Source of the DNA: Desulfurococcaceae archaeon | Lineage (GTDB): Archaea > Thermoproteota > Thermoprotei_A > Sulfolobales > Desulfurococcaceae | Direction: 5' to 3' | NCBI GenBank assembly: GCA_020833225.1 | Contig: JAJHQS010000004.1 | Location: forward strand, 1 to 62,833 | DNA length: 62,833 nt | In this document: one piece after another, positions 49,333-58,422 of the stretch | Position numbering within the stretch: position 1 is the stretch's first letter | How the letters are laid out: each line of letters opens with the position of its first letter | The notes under the pieces: model-generated | What the model was told of the DNA's origin: nothing | The model's database searches: none | Seen by the model: only the letters and a program-made list of their open reading frames with translations | Program-made: the position numbers and the translations under genes

Positions 49333-49983
49333 TTGAGTAATGTGAATAGTAAAGCAGAATTAGAGAGAGCATTAATTGTTTATAGTACTGAGCAACGCGT
49401 TCTTAAGAGGAAACTTGAGCAATATCCTACTCCAACACAGCTTGTAGCACACGTGGTTTGGCTTGGTTTACTTAAAGGTGATATAGGGGGGCAAACTATA
49501 GCTGATTATGGTTGTGGAGATGGGAGATTAGCAGTAGCGTCTCTACTAGTAGGAGCTTCTCGCGCTCTCTGCGTTGAGATAGATGAGGAGTTATTAAGAC
49601 TGGGATTGAGAATAACTCTTCAATATTATTACCCAATACATTTCAAAATATTGTTTATCGTAGGAGATGCCACAAGGATTCTGCTTAAAAATATTAATAC
49701 GATCATTATGAATCCTCCTTTTGGCGTTGTGAGGAGTAATAGGGGTTTAGATGTAAAGTTCTTAATTTCAGCTTTGAAGACTGGTAGGAAGGTGTATAGT
49801 TTTCATAAATACTCTGAAGGCTTTATGATGCTCTTAGAGAAGATCATATATACACTTAATCTTGACCTAGAATATAGGGAGCTTATGGATTTTGAAATTC
49901 CAATGCTATATAATAGACATAGGAGAAGAACATATAGATTTAAAGCAGTACTAATAATATTAGCGAGGAAGGTGATTAGCTAG
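49333..49983 (+). CDS. METTL5-like N6-adenine methyltransferase
   Basis: A 216-residue SAM methyltransferase with ADYGCGDGRLAVA and the NPPFG catalytic motif (IMNPPFGVVRS), preceded by LEQYPTPTQLVAHVV, the METTL5/COG2263 signature. The eukaryotic relative methylates one adenine of 18S rRNA. An rRNA target is likely. TTG start. It overlaps csl4 by one base. Confidence 0.88.
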   Translation: MSNVNSKAELERALIVYSTEQRVLKRKLEQYPTPTQLVAHVVWLGLLKGDIGGQTIADYGCGDGRLAVASLLVGASRALCVEIDEELLRLGLRITLQYYYPIHFKILFIVGDATRILLKNINTIIMNPPFGVVRSNRGLDVKFLISALKTGRKVYSFHKYSEGFMMLLEKIIYTLNLDLEYRELMDFEIPMLYNRHRRRTYRFKAVLIILARKVIS

Positions 49984-50534
49984 TGAGTTTTGTAATACCA
50001 GGAGAAGCCATCTGCGTAGAAGAGGAGGCTTTACCAAGTGGATATGTATATAGTGATGGTAGGGGATACTTGAGATCACATGTTATTGGAGTAGCTGTAT
50101 TAAACAAGTATAAGAAGACTGCAAGTGTAAGGCCCCTTGTTAAGCGGGGATTAACATTAAAACAAGGAGTAATAGTCGAGGGGCTGATTTCCAGCGTTTA
50201 CGAAGACGTAGCGGTCGTCAAGATATACCAGGCAGATAATATCAAGATCAACGCTACTGGACTACTACACATATCTCAGATTTCAAGCGAATATGTTGCA
50301 GATATACAAGATTATATAAGACCTAGCGATACTATTAAGGCCAGAGTATTAAATAATATGCCACCATATTTACTCACAATTAAAGAACCACAACTAGGAG
50401 TTATCCATGCTTATTGTAGTTCATGCGGCGAGGAATTATACTTAACAAGTACAGGGGTTCTTACTTGTAATAATTGTGGTAGAATCGAGAAGAGGAAGGT
50501 AGCTGTAGGCGGTTACTTGTTAGTCGTGAGTTAA
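49983..50534 (+). CDS. csl4: exosome RNA-binding subunit Csl4
   Basis: A 183-residue cap subunit of the archaeal exosome. N-terminal VIPGEAICVEEEALPSG, a central S1 domain (VEGLISSVYEDVAVVKI), and a C-terminal zinc ribbon CSSCG...CNNCG. GTG 8 bases after GGTGAT. Confidence 0.92.
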   Translation: MSFVIPGEAICVEEEALPSGYVYSDGRGYLRSHVIGVAVLNKYKKTASVRPLVKRGLTLKQGVIVEGLISSVYEDVAVVKIYQADNIKINATGLLHISQISSEYVADIQDYIRPSDTIKARVLNNMPPYLLTIKEPQLGVIHAYCSSCGEELYLTSTGVLTCNNCGRIEKRKVAVGGYLLVVS

Positions 50535-50543
50535 GGTGTACTT

Positions 50544-51194
50544 GTGCCATTAGTTAAAAGGAGGTTTTTTATTTCATGTAAAGAGGAGGAATGTATTAAG
50601 CTATATGAGTTCGTGAAAGATAGACTTCCAGCTTTGAGCTATGTGGAGCTTACGGTCACTAGTAAAGGGCTTCTCGTAGAGATTTATGGATATGAAAGTG
50701 ATATAAAAACAGCTTGGATGGAGATTAGAAAAATTATTAAGTCTATTAGAGAAGTATCTAGCACCCGTGGCTTAAAGAGATATGGTGTTGAGTTCATTAC
50801 ACAGGTTACAAAAAAGACATTTTCACCAGAACTTCTTGTCGAGATAATTAAAAGACTAGGATATAGGGCCGTTTTCTTAAGAGAGGAAAATACGTTGCTC
50901 TCCGATATGGATTTTAATAATATTGTTATACTAGTTGAACGGATCGCGGAACAGAACACCATGTTAGCTAAGATCAGTAAGAACACTTCTACTAGATATT
51001 ACTTAGTTGCTTGTGCAGTTCTAACGGGTTTACCAATTGAAGATATTATTAAGATATCTAGAGATCTTGATTTATTATTTATCGGTGAAGATGGCAAAGT
51101 TGCTCTTAAATCGGAGTGGAAAAGCTCTCTGAATAAATTCTACGAGAATTTTAAACCTAATCTCTCTTCACACATAAAAAGTGAGGGTTCTTAA
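50544..51194 (+). CDS. DUF2067-like archaeal protein
   Basis: A 216-residue protein similar in size and place to crenarchaeal DUF2067 (COG3286) proteins that follow Csl4. KRRFFISCKEEECIKLYEFV start and an alternating beta/alpha first half. The helical second half (YYLVACAVLTGLPIEDIIK) may be a small HTH. No catalytic motif recognised. GTG start after AAGGTG. Confidence 0.65.
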   Translation: MPLVKRRFFISCKEEECIKLYEFVKDRLPALSYVELTVTSKGLLVEIYGYESDIKTAWMEIRKIIKSIREVSSTRGLKRYGVEFITQVTKKTFSPELLVEIIKRLGYRAVFLREENTLLSDMDFNNIVILVERIAEQNTMLAKISKNTSTRYYLVACAVLTGLPIEDIIKISRDLDLLFIGEDGKVALKSEWKSSLNKFYENFKPNLSSHIKSEGS

Positions 51195-51294
51195 CAAGGC
51201 AGGAAGATTGAGAGCACTAATCTCTAGTATTGTACTATAAAATATGTAATTGGATAATATGGATTAATAGTTGTGAGAAGTAACATGTTGAGTA

Positions 51295-51630
51295 CTATTC
51301 ATACTCTCGCCACACAAATCCGCATTTTACGCACTTATAGAATCTTGTAGGAGGCTCGTCGGCTGCACGTGTTTGTAAAAACCAGTAATAGGCTTCATTA
51401 TGACCACATCTTTTACATATAACATCTCTCGTAATGGGTAATCCAGAAGTACTTTTCTCATTTATTATTAAAGTTTTCTCTTTAGTGCTATGTTCTATTT
51501 TAGATGAAACTTTAAGCGACGTGCTTGTAGACTCAACGTGATAACCACATCTTGAGCAAACTAAGTATACTTTATTACCTTCTCGCCTAGATCTCAGAGG
51601 TCCTCCACATCTTGGACAGAGAAGTGTCAT
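51295..51630 (-). CDS. tfs: transcription factor S (TFS/TFIIS-like)
   Basis: Rescues stalled RNA polymerase by stimulating transcript cleavage. Two zinc ribbons: CPRCGGPLRSR...CSRCG and CKRCGHNEAYYWFLQTRAADEPPTR (written here in its two halves: CKRCG and TRAADEPPT) ending CVKCG. The D-E pair in the tip loop is the active, cleavage-inducing version. ATGA overlap with the preceding gene. Confidence 0.94.
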   Translation of the reverse strand: MTLLCPRCGGPLRSRREGNKVYLVCSRCGYHVESTSTSLKVSSKIEHSTKEKTLIINEKSTSGLPITRDVICKRCGHNEAYYWFLQTRAADEPPTRFYKCVKCGFVWREYE

Positions 51631-52010
51631 AATTCTTCACCTTTACTTAAACATTTATCAGGAGCTCCTATTAAAATACCAGTAGCTGGGCTAATAAGAC
51701 CTCCGGTTTCGAGTAAGCAGATTATGGCGTTTATTAATTTACAATATTTCTCTACGTAGATTAGTATATCTCCACCTTCGAGTATTCTGAATGACTTGAA
51801 TCTAGCTCTATATTTACTCTCTGTACATGGTAGAACATAGGTGACTTCGTTATAAGTATTAAGTTTATCTCTGATAAAAACCTCGAGGTCTAGTGTTGGA
51901 TGTTTAGATATAAAGAGTTCTTCGAGGAAATCCCACCTATAAGTAGCAATTACAATGTGATTTCTCGAGAGACCGTAGACTAATACTCTACTTTCTTTCT
52001 TTGTTTTCAC
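51627..52010 (-). CDS. unknown protein between rpoL and tfs
   Basis: A 127-residue protein I do not recognise. Basic N-terminus, LVYGLSRNHIVIATYRWD beta pair, and three or four scattered cysteines but no CxxC motif. Its ATG lies at the end of rpoL and its stop shares ATGA with tfs, so it is translated between two transcription proteins and may belong to their machinery. Confidence 0.7.
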   Translation of the reverse strand: MKTKKESRVLVYGLSRNHIVIATYRWDFLEELFISKHPTLDLEVFIRDKLNTYNEVTYVLPCTESKYRARFKSFRILEGGDILIYVEKYCKLINAIICLLETGGLISPATGILIGAPDKCLSKGEEL

Positions 52011-52285
52011 TCTAATACCTCTTCAATGAGCTTCTTAAACTTGCTTACTTCGCTCTTTAACTTACTTATAATTTCTGCGAGTACATTTGAGAGGCTAGCC
52101 CCCTCTTTAACAATTATTGTAAACTCCATTATATTTCTAAGCGGATGTGGTATTCTGTAAGCTGCGTATTCTACATTAGGGTGTTTCAGAGCCTCTTTCA
52201 TGAGCATGTTTCCGAGAGTGTGATCCTCACCAACGATCTCTAATACGAGCTCTCTATCAGTCTTAGAGACAACTCTCACCTCCAC
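52007..52285 (-). CDS. rpoL: DNA-directed RNA polymerase subunit L (Rpb11)
   Basis: A 92-residue partner of RpoD: GEDHTLGNMLMKEALKHPNV and YRIPHPLRNIMEF are signature blocks. GTG start near a GGTG/GAGGTG run. The GTG two codons on is also possible. Heads rpoL-unknown-tfs. Confidence 0.94.
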   Translation of the reverse strand: MEVRVVSKTDRELVLEIVGEDHTLGNMLMKEALKHPNVEYAAYRIPHPLRNIMEFTIIVKEGASLSNVLAEIISKLKSEVSKFKKLIEEVLE

Positions 52286-52335
52286 ACCAATATCACCTAT
52301 GAAAACACTTACAAGCGTTAAGTAGCGAGGTATTC

Positions 52336-52345
52336 CTTTAAAAAC
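52336..52345 (+). promoter_or_regulatory. TATA box of pcna (candidate)
   Basis: CTTTAAAAAC about 57 bases before the PCNA start. CTTTTTAATTTT at 52359-52370 is an alternative closer to the start. Confidence 0.4.
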
Positions 52346-52401
52346 ATGTTTTTCCTACTCTTTTTAATTTTAGAGTGCTAAATATAGTAGGGTGGGTGTT
52401 T

Positions 52402-53148
52402 TTGAAACTTAGTTTTAGAGAAGCTGTTATTTGGAAATATGCTATATCAGCTATATCTAAAATTATTGAAGAGGCTGGTTTTAGAATTAGTGAAGAAGGA
52501 TTAAGACTTAGAGCAATGGATCCCTCAGCTGTCGTATTAGTAGATTTTTACATACCGAAAGAGGCTTTTTCTATTTTTGAAGTTGAGGGAGAAGTTCATA
52601 TTGGAGTAAATATGGAAGAACTCGCGAAGATTCTGAGACGTGCTAGAAAAGGCGATGAATTACTACTCGAACCACTACCCGGTGGACAATTGAGAGTTTT
52701 ATTTGAAGGGAAGGGTTCTAGGAGCTTTAAAATACCTAGTATTGAGTTATCAATCCAAGAGATCCCAGAAATAAGTTTTGAAGAGACTTTTAAGTGTAAA
52801 ATTATGCCAAAAATGTTTAAAGATGTAATTAGAGAACTTGAACCAATAAGTGACTCTGTGGAGTTCTACTCTCCAGCTCAATCAGGAGTTTTATATCTAA
52901 AAGCTCAGGGTGACATCGCTGAAGCAGAAGTAGAGCTTAGTGCTGCTTCAGGGGCTTTAATAGAATACGAGTCTACTGGTGAGGCTAAATCGAAATATAC
53001 TGTAGACTACTTAGTGGATTTATCAGCTGCCTCTCAAGCGGCAGAGGTGCTTAGTATAGGACTTGGCGTAGAGACGCCGCTAAGAGTAACTTATGAACTT
53101 CCCTATGGGGGGAAATTAGAGTTTTATGTTGCGCCGAGAACAGATTAG
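52402..53148 (+). CDS. pcn: sliding clamp PCNA
   Basis: A 248-residue clamp. RISEEGLRLRAMDPSAVVLVDFYI is the family core, written in its parts as RLRAMDPS and VLVDFY. LDEIPEI-like QEIPEISFE is the interdomain connector, and YELPYGGKLEFYVAPR the C-terminus. TTG 52402 follows GGGTG. A GTG at 52375 in frame would add residues not seen in the family. Crenarchaea often have three PCNA genes, and only this one is in the window. Confidence 0.93.
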   Translation: MKLSFREAVIWKYAISAISKIIEEAGFRISEEGLRLRAMDPSAVVLVDFYIPKEAFSIFEVEGEVHIGVNMEELAKILRRARKGDELLLEPLPGGQLRVLFEGKGSRSFKIPSIELSIQEIPEISFEETFKCKIMPKMFKDVIRELEPISDSVEFYSPAQSGVLYLKAQGDIAEAEVELSAASGALIEYESTGEAKSKYTVDYLVDLSAASQAAEVLSIGLGVETPLRVTYELPYGGKLEFYVAPRTD

Positions 53149-54262
53149 TAGATTTAGCTTTTTGAAGACTATTATAAGAGATTATTATAAGAGAAGACCT
53201 CTTGAAGAGCCTTCGAATTTACATAAGCGGGAAATAGCTCTTGAGAGCCTTGAAGACGGTGTATACATTAGACACTTAGCTTTTCCATACATGGAGCAAC
53301 TCTATAATTACATATTGAGTATTAAAACACCTCTACACCTATACTACTCTTCAGCACTATATGCAAATCCCTCAGCACAACTAATGGAGGAGAAGTCTTG
53401 GGAAGGTTCAGAGTTACTCTTCGATATTGATGCTGATAAGTACTTAGAATGTGTAACTAAGCTTTACATGTGTAGTGATGGTACATTACTTAAGGAGAGT
53501 GTTGATAAATGTATTGATGGCTCTAAGCCATTAGAATATGTTAATGTATCATGGAATTGTATTATAAAGGCGTGGAGAAGCGTCATTACTTTAATTGATA
53601 TTTTGCGCGAGGAATTGGGCTTTAGAGAGATAAAAGTATTTTTCTCGGGTAATAGGGGGTTCCACGTCAAGGTTACAGATGAAAAGGCTTTATTACTTAA
53701 TCGTGATGAGAGGAGACATATTGCGGGCTATGTTACATGTGAAGATCTCAGAGTAGAGAGAGTGTTTCCAGCTATTAGAGACAAAGTGATCTTTAGCACC
53801 AGTGAACATGGTTTAAGGAAACGGGTATTAGAGGAAGCTATTAAGAGAGGTGTAGCTATATTTAAGGAGAAAACATATGGTTTGAGAAATATCTATATAG
53901 TTAGTCTCAGAGATCTCGAGGAGGTTTTAAAAGATACTTGTATTAGTATTGATAAAGCTGTAACAATGGATATCTCAAGGCTTTCCAGATTTAATTACAG
54001 TTTAAATATGAAAGCGGGTATGAGAGTTGTTAATGTTGATCTAAACAGAGACATCAATAATGCCTCTTACGAAGAGTTCTCACCTTTTACTGGAAATGTG
54101 AAAGTAAAACCTATTGTAACTGGGATGCTAGAAGTATTAGATAGGAAGTTGAGTTTAACGAGGGGTGAAGTTATTAAATTAGAAGCATATTTAGGAGTAT
54201 ACCTCGTAGTTAAAAACGTAGCTTTACCAGTAGATATAAGTGATTTAGGGATTAAGAGTTGA
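53126..54262 (+). CDS. priS: DNA primase small catalytic subunit PriS
   Basis: Makes primers with PriL. Catalytic FDIDADK near residue 99, SGNRGFHVKV near 173, and the surrounding primase fold of 378 residues. ATG start, 23-base overlap with PCNA, and TTGA overlap with the GINS gene, so the replication genes are translationally linked. Confidence 0.93.
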   Translation: MLRREQISRFSFLKTIIRDYYKRRPLEEPSNLHKREIALESLEDGVYIRHLAFPYMEQLYNYILSIKTPLHLYYSSALYANPSAQLMEEKSWEGSELLFDIDADKYLECVTKLYMCSDGTLLKESVDKCIDGSKPLEYVNVSWNCIIKAWRSVITLIDILREELGFREIKVFFSGNRGFHVKVTDEKALLLNRDERRHIAGYVTCEDLRVERVFPAIRDKVIFSTSEHGLRKRVLEEAIKRGVAIFKEKTYGLRNIYIVSLRDLEEVLKDTCISIDKAVTMDISRLSRFNYSLNMKAGMRVVNVDLNRDINNASYEEFSPFTGNVKVKPIVTGMLEVLDRKLSLTRGEVIKLEAYLGVYLVVKNVALPVDISDLGIKS

Positions 54263-54768
54263 GTGAGATTTTTCTACGGCTTCTAAGAGAGGAGCTAGGT
54301 CTTAATAAATTGGGCCCTCTTCCACAGCAGAGATACCTTGAAATAGAAGAGCGAGTGGTCAAAGTCCTTTTACGCATACATGAGCTTGATGAGACAGGTT
54401 TAGAGGTGTTACTTGGTGTTATTAAGAGACTTAATAACGACGTGGAGAAATATGTAGAGATCAGAGCTTTAAAGGCGGCGCTTACAAGAGAAATCCCTGA
54501 GAACACCATAGACTACGATGTAATTAAAGCATTTACAATACTACTTAGAGTTGAGAAAAATATACTTTCACCATTTACAGTAAAACATGCTAATAAATTA
54601 CTCTACTTGTTTATAAAACCATGTGTTATTAACGAAAAGAAGTTCAAGAAAAATGATATTTCAGAACTCAGCATTGCGGAAGCTATAATAGCAGATCTTT
54701 ATGAATGTGGTAGAATATTAGAGAAACCTATTGTTAAGATGATCTCATCTAAATCTAATATATCCTGA
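54259..54768 (+). CDS. GINS15-like (Sld5/Psf1 type) replication protein
   Basis: A 169-residue mainly helical protein. LLREELGLNKLGPLPQQRY then VIKRLNNDVEKYVEIRALKA resemble the N-terminal and central helices of archaeal GINS15 (GINS51), which bridges MCM and primase. Its place after PCNA and PriS is the same as reported for crenarchaeal GINS15 genes. The sequence match is by eye and weaker than the context. Confidence 0.72.
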   Translation: MSEIFLRLLREELGLNKLGPLPQQRYLEIEERVVKVLLRIHELDETGLEVLLGVIKRLNNDVEKYVEIRALKAALTREIPENTIDYDVIKAFTILLRVEKNILSPFTVKHANKLLYLFIKPCVINEKKFKKNDISELSIAEAIIADLYECGRILEKPIVKMISSKSNIS

Positions 54769-55126
54769 AAAAGCATATCATAGCATAGCTTAAGACTAGT
54801 AATACTAAGATTACCAGTAATGAGATTACTATTGTCGGCGACTCTCGAGTAGAGGGCTTTTTCCTTCTCCTTGTTTCCACGGATTTAAGAGTATGTACCC
54901 TGAATGGTATAAGCTTAGTTAGTATAATACTTAATATCAGTAATAGTGATAATAGCGTGATTTTGCCTATGGCCATAGGCTCATTGATAACAATTGTGTA
55001 TGTTAAAATCCCTGAAACAACCGTGAAGTATAATATACCACTTACTATGAGAAATCCTTTGTGTAATGTAGTTATCAGCAAACCATACTCCATAAGCCTC
55101 GTGACAAACCCGGCTTTCTCTTTCAT
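54755..55126 (-). CDS. small membrane protein, 3 predicted TM helices
   Basis: A 123-residue hydrophobic protein with likely membrane helices at about 23-46, 55-70 and 98-120 and a basic loop (TRRRKKPSTRE) between. No family recognised. It ends inside the convergent GINS gene (14-base overlap) and is divergent from the AglB-like gene, with which it shares an 80-base spacer. Confidence 0.6.
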   Translation of the reverse strand: MKEKAGFVTRLMEYGLLITTLHKGFLIVSGILYFTVVSGILTYTIVINEPMAIGKITLLSLLLILSIILTKLIPFRVHTLKSVETRRRKKPSTRESPTIVISLLVILVLLVLSYAMICFFRIY

Positions 55127-55204
55127 AATTAAACACCTAGAAGAATTCAGAGTAAACTTTACATTTATATATTACACATTTCTGTTTCTATTAGCTTAGA
55201 GAGC

Positions 55205-57211
55205 GTGGAAGTGGTCTTTGTGTTGAAGAATCATTACAAAATTCATCAAAGAATTCGTAATTGGTGTATTCTATTGCTTATAATAGCTGTATATATAGCT
55301 GTTTCTAAACTACTCATACCAGACTATTATATTGACCTATATCCTATTAGAGTAGCTGTGAATACTAAGAATGTTATTGACATGTGTAAAAGTCTTGAGT
55401 ATACTGTTGAGAAATGTAGCTCGTTGTTAAATTCGCTGTGGCTTGCTTCGAGAATATTTCAAGTAAAGTTTCTAGTGTATGTGGTAATGGTGCTTGGAGT
55501 TGTTGTAGTTTTTATAATTACTATGATGTTAACTAATAGTTATTTGTCTTCTATAATGGCAACTTTGCTCTATGTTTTTACACCAAGTGTTTTAAATCCT
55601 GTTTTATTAGATTATTTTGGCTTTATATTTATAACACCGTTACTTTTAACATCAATAGTATTTATTGTTAAGGGATTTGTAGGAGGCAGTAAGAAACTAG
55701 TGGGTATAGGGGTTGCTCTCTACGCGATGCTAGCAGTTTTACATATGGCTTACTGGGCGGTGTTTTTAATAATTACGCTTTATATGCTGGTTGTTTATGT
55801 AAGAAGGAGACTATTGGGGCTTGAAAGAGTAGTATTATTAGTGTTTACATTAATCACTGTTGTTAAGCTAATACTTGGAGCATTTAGTTATGACTTCTTC
55901 CCGGCAATATTTACTATACTACTAGCCCTAGAGGTTTTACTATTAGACTACATAGCAAGTAGGTGGAGTGCCTATTTTAAGGTAGTTTCAGCTATATTAG
56001 CTTTTACGTTTGCTTTATCAATTAGTGTTTTTGCTAGTTTGTTATTAATGGGTATTGAGCTTCGAGAAATTTACATGAAACCTGAGGTTAGACCTGTAAT
56101 AGCTTATGGTTTTTCAGGATTTTTAGCACTTGGTGGAGTTTTCCTATCTCTACGGGAGAGAACTAGTGATATAGTATGTTTTTCCACAGTAGCTCTTCTA
56201 GTATCTACAGTGCTTTCACTAATAACACCTACGTTGACGTTGCTAGCAGCGGCTTTTATGTCTGCTCTAAGTGGATATCTCTTAGAAGCTATTATAGTAG
56301 CTATTAGGGCTGTGAAATTGCAACGTATGGGTTTAATAGCGCAACTAATAGTTTTAGGAGTTTTAATAGCGACAATACCTGCATCTATTACTGTTACTTT
56401 AGAGCAACGTTATACAGTAAATCCTATAGTAGAGAGTGTTTCAACTAATGTAGATAGAGCTCGCTTAGTTGAAGTTTATAAATGGCTTTCTAACTTGGGC
56501 TCAGAAATCGCTGATGTTGTTTTAAACACGTCGACTAATAAGAAAGTTCTACTCGTAGTTAACTGGGATTATAGTTACTGGATTTACGCGGAACTAGCAG
56601 AGAAGGGTTTAAGTGTTTATACGCTTTCTCACAGCGCTGGTAGTATTCAGAGTAAAAGTTTAATTGCAAAGTTGTTCACAGCTAGCGAGTCTTCCTCGAG
56701 ACTTATGCTTAAAAACATAACTAGAGACCTCGGCGTAGAAGAAGTCTATGTGATTGTTCTTTGTGGTTTTAGTGTAAGGAGGGGGGATAATGCGAGTTTC
56801 ATAGGGTTACCTTTTACTATAACAGGAGCAGAAGGACCTCTACTTTTATTTAGAGCTCTAGGTGATGTGGCCTTGATACCCTCATATTTGAGACTAGCTG
56901 GTCGTGGAGTAGGAGATTATTTATTTCTCTTAACCGGCTTAACTGGCTATGGTGAAGATGTTCAAGCATTAATGTGGACTGTGCGTGGGAGAGAAATGTT
57001 ATTGGCGAGGTTAGCGATTTCAACTATACGTTACTTGAATTATACAGTTGTATACAACTATATGGCTGGATATATGCCGCTAGAAGATAGTTTAACGTGG
57101 TATGAGCCTATTTATGCTAGTAAGATGTATTTATCGACTACAGATACGAGATATTATGGTGTATATGATTTGTATTTATCACTAGTAGTTTTTAGAGTAA
57201 AGTTAGATTAG
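55205..57211 (+). CDS. AglB/STT3-like membrane protein with altered WWDYG motif
   Basis: A 668-residue protein with about 11-12 hydrophobic segments between residues 20 and 410 and a C-terminal soluble part. The position that carries WWDYG in oligosaccharyltransferases reads N-WDY-S (453-457), followed by YWIY, and the surroundings (AKLFTASESSSRLMLKNI) match the AglB pattern after that motif. An acidic PDYYIDLYPIR near residue 40 corresponds to the first luminal loop. It is shorter than typical archaeal AglB. I infer an AglB-derived enzyme or subunit, not necessarily an active transferase. The start at GTG 55205 is uncertain. Confidence 0.62.
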   Translation: MEVVFVLKNHYKIHQRIRNWCILLLIIAVYIAVSKLLIPDYYIDLYPIRVAVNTKNVIDMCKSLEYTVEKCSSLLNSLWLASRIFQVKFLVYVVMVLGVVVVFIITMMLTNSYLSSIMATLLYVFTPSVLNPVLLDYFGFIFITPLLLTSIVFIVKGFVGGSKKLVGIGVALYAMLAVLHMAYWAVFLIITLYMLVVYVRRRLLGLERVVLLVFTLITVVKLILGAFSYDFFPAIFTILLALEVLLLDYIASRWSAYFKVVSAILAFTFALSISVFASLLLMGIELREIYMKPEVRPVIAYGFSGFLALGGVFLSLRERTSDIVCFSTVALLVSTVLSLITPTLTLLAAAFMSALSGYLLEAIIVAIRAVKLQRMGLIAQLIVLGVLIATIPASITVTLEQRYTVNPIVESVSTNVDRARLVEVYKWLSNLGSEIADVVLNTSTNKKVLLVVNWDYSYWIYAELAEKGLSVYTLSHSAGSIQSKSLIAKLFTASESSSRLMLKNITRDLGVEEVYVIVLCGFSVRRGDNASFIGLPFTITGAEGPLLLFRALGDVALIPSYLRLAGRGVGDYLFLLTGLTGYGEDVQALMWTVRGREMLLARLAISTIRYLNYTVVYNYMAGYMPLEDSLTWYEPIYASKMYLSTTDTRYYGVYDLYLSLVVFRVKLD

Positions 57212-57222
57212 AGGTGTGTTAT

Positions 57223-58020
57223 GTGGTATTGCCTAGAAAACAGCTTCCAGATGTCGGTGAGCTTGTAATTGGCACTGTTAAAGAAATACATGATTTTGGA
57301 GCATATCTTGAATTAGATGAGTATGGTGGTCTCAAGGCTTTTTTACCATGGAGTGAGGTATCTTCTAAGTGGTTTAGAGATATTAGAGAAGTTGTTAGAG
57401 AAGGACAGAAGGTAGTTGTAAAAACAATACGTATTGATAGGGTTAAGAAGACTGTTGATGTCTCATTGAAGAGAGTTAGTGATGTAGAGAGACAGAGGAA
57501 AATGTTGTGGTGGAAGAGGTTTTCTAAGGCTTGTAAAATTGTTGAGATTGTTGCTGAGAAACTCGGTAAGAGTATTGAAGATGCTTATAGAGAAGTTGTA
57601 TGGCCTTTAATGGATAAATACTATGATGTAATGTATGCTCTTGAAGAGGCTGTTGTAAGTGGTTCTCAAGTTCTCAGAGATGCTGGTGTACCCGAGTATT
57701 GGGCAGATGTGTTAGTTGAAGAGGTTCAAAAACATGTTAAAGTGAAAGAAGCTCTTGTTAGATATAATTTGACGGTGCAGTCTTATAGTCCACGTGGTAT
57801 TGAAGATGTTAAGGCTTGTTTAAATGCAATAGCGGAGTATTTGTCTTCTAATAATGTGAAATTTGAACTATACACAGCTGGTTCTCCAAGATATATTCTA
57901 GACGTATATGCACGTGACTATAAATTAGCCGAGGTGTATGCAACTAGGGCCATTAGTAAAGGTGAAGAGAAAGCTAAAGAGCTAAGTGTAGTATTTAAAG
58001 TAGAGCGTGAAAGGAAGTGA
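57223..58020 (+). CDS. aif2a: translation initiation factor aIF2 subunit alpha
   Basis: Binds initiator tRNA with the gamma subunit. S1 domain first (VGELVIGTVKEIHDFGAYL), a middle helical domain, and an alpha/beta C-terminal domain. 265 residues from GTG 57223, 6 bases after GAGGTG. GTG 57214 and TTG 57229 also in frame. GTGA overlap with nop10. Confidence 0.95.
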   Translation: MVLPRKQLPDVGELVIGTVKEIHDFGAYLELDEYGGLKAFLPWSEVSSKWFRDIREVVREGQKVVVKTIRIDRVKKTVDVSLKRVSDVERQRKMLWWKRFSKACKIVEIVAEKLGKSIEDAYREVVWPLMDKYYDVMYALEEAVVSGSQVLRDAGVPEYWADVLVEEVQKHVKVKEALVRYNLTVQSYSPRGIEDVKACLNAIAEYLSSNNVKFELYTAGSPRYILDVYARDYKLAEVYATRAISKGEEKAKELSVVFKVERERK

Positions 58021-58214
58021 AATGGTTAATGAGGAAGTGTAAAAATTGTGGACGATATGTAATTGTCAGAGAGAAATGTCCCTTCTGCGGTGGAGAACTC
58101 TATGTGCCACATCCACCTAGATTTAGTCCTCAAGACAAATATGTCTACTATAGGCTTAAAATGAAAATAGAAGGAAGAATACTAAGTTTAAACACCGAGG
58201 AGAAAACCTCATAG
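58017..58214 (+). CDS. nop10: H/ACA RNP protein Nop10
   Basis: A 65-residue rRNA pseudouridylation RNP protein. Zinc ribbon RKCKNCGRY...CPFCG and PHPPRFSPQDKY, the family's linker. Common partner of aIF2-alpha in archaeal operons. GTG start shares GTGA with its neighbour. Confidence 0.94.
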   Translation: MKWLMRKCKNCGRYVIVREKCPFCGGELYVPHPPRFSPQDKYVYYRLKMKIEGRILSLNTEEKTS

Positions 58215-58289
58215 TCTAATCACCAAATTGTTTTAATCATTCCAATATTTAGTCTTTTTAAGTCCCTCTACAACTATTATAATAATGAC

Positions 58290-58364
58290 GCCGCCGTAGT
58301 ATAGCCCGGTTTAGTATGCGGGCCTGTCGAGCCCGTGACCCGGGTTCAAATCCCGGCGGCGGCG
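58290..58364 (+). tRNA. tRNA-Asp(GTC)
   Basis: Acceptor GCCGCCG/CGGCGGC, discriminator G, anticodon stem CGGGC/GCCCG around CTGTCGA, anticodon GTC, T arm with TTCAAAT. CTTTTTAAG about 30 bases upstream. The decayed recombinase-like fragment begins about 60 bases downstream. Confidence 0.94.
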
Positions 58365-58422
58365 CATACTCCTTTAAATATCCAAGTAAACTCTATTAGG
58401 GTTATTTTTACAATTCACCTCT

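Noticed and set aside
52375-52401. N-terminal extension of PCNA from GTG 52375
   Set aside because: The extra residues include the translated SD and are not part of the PCNA fold.
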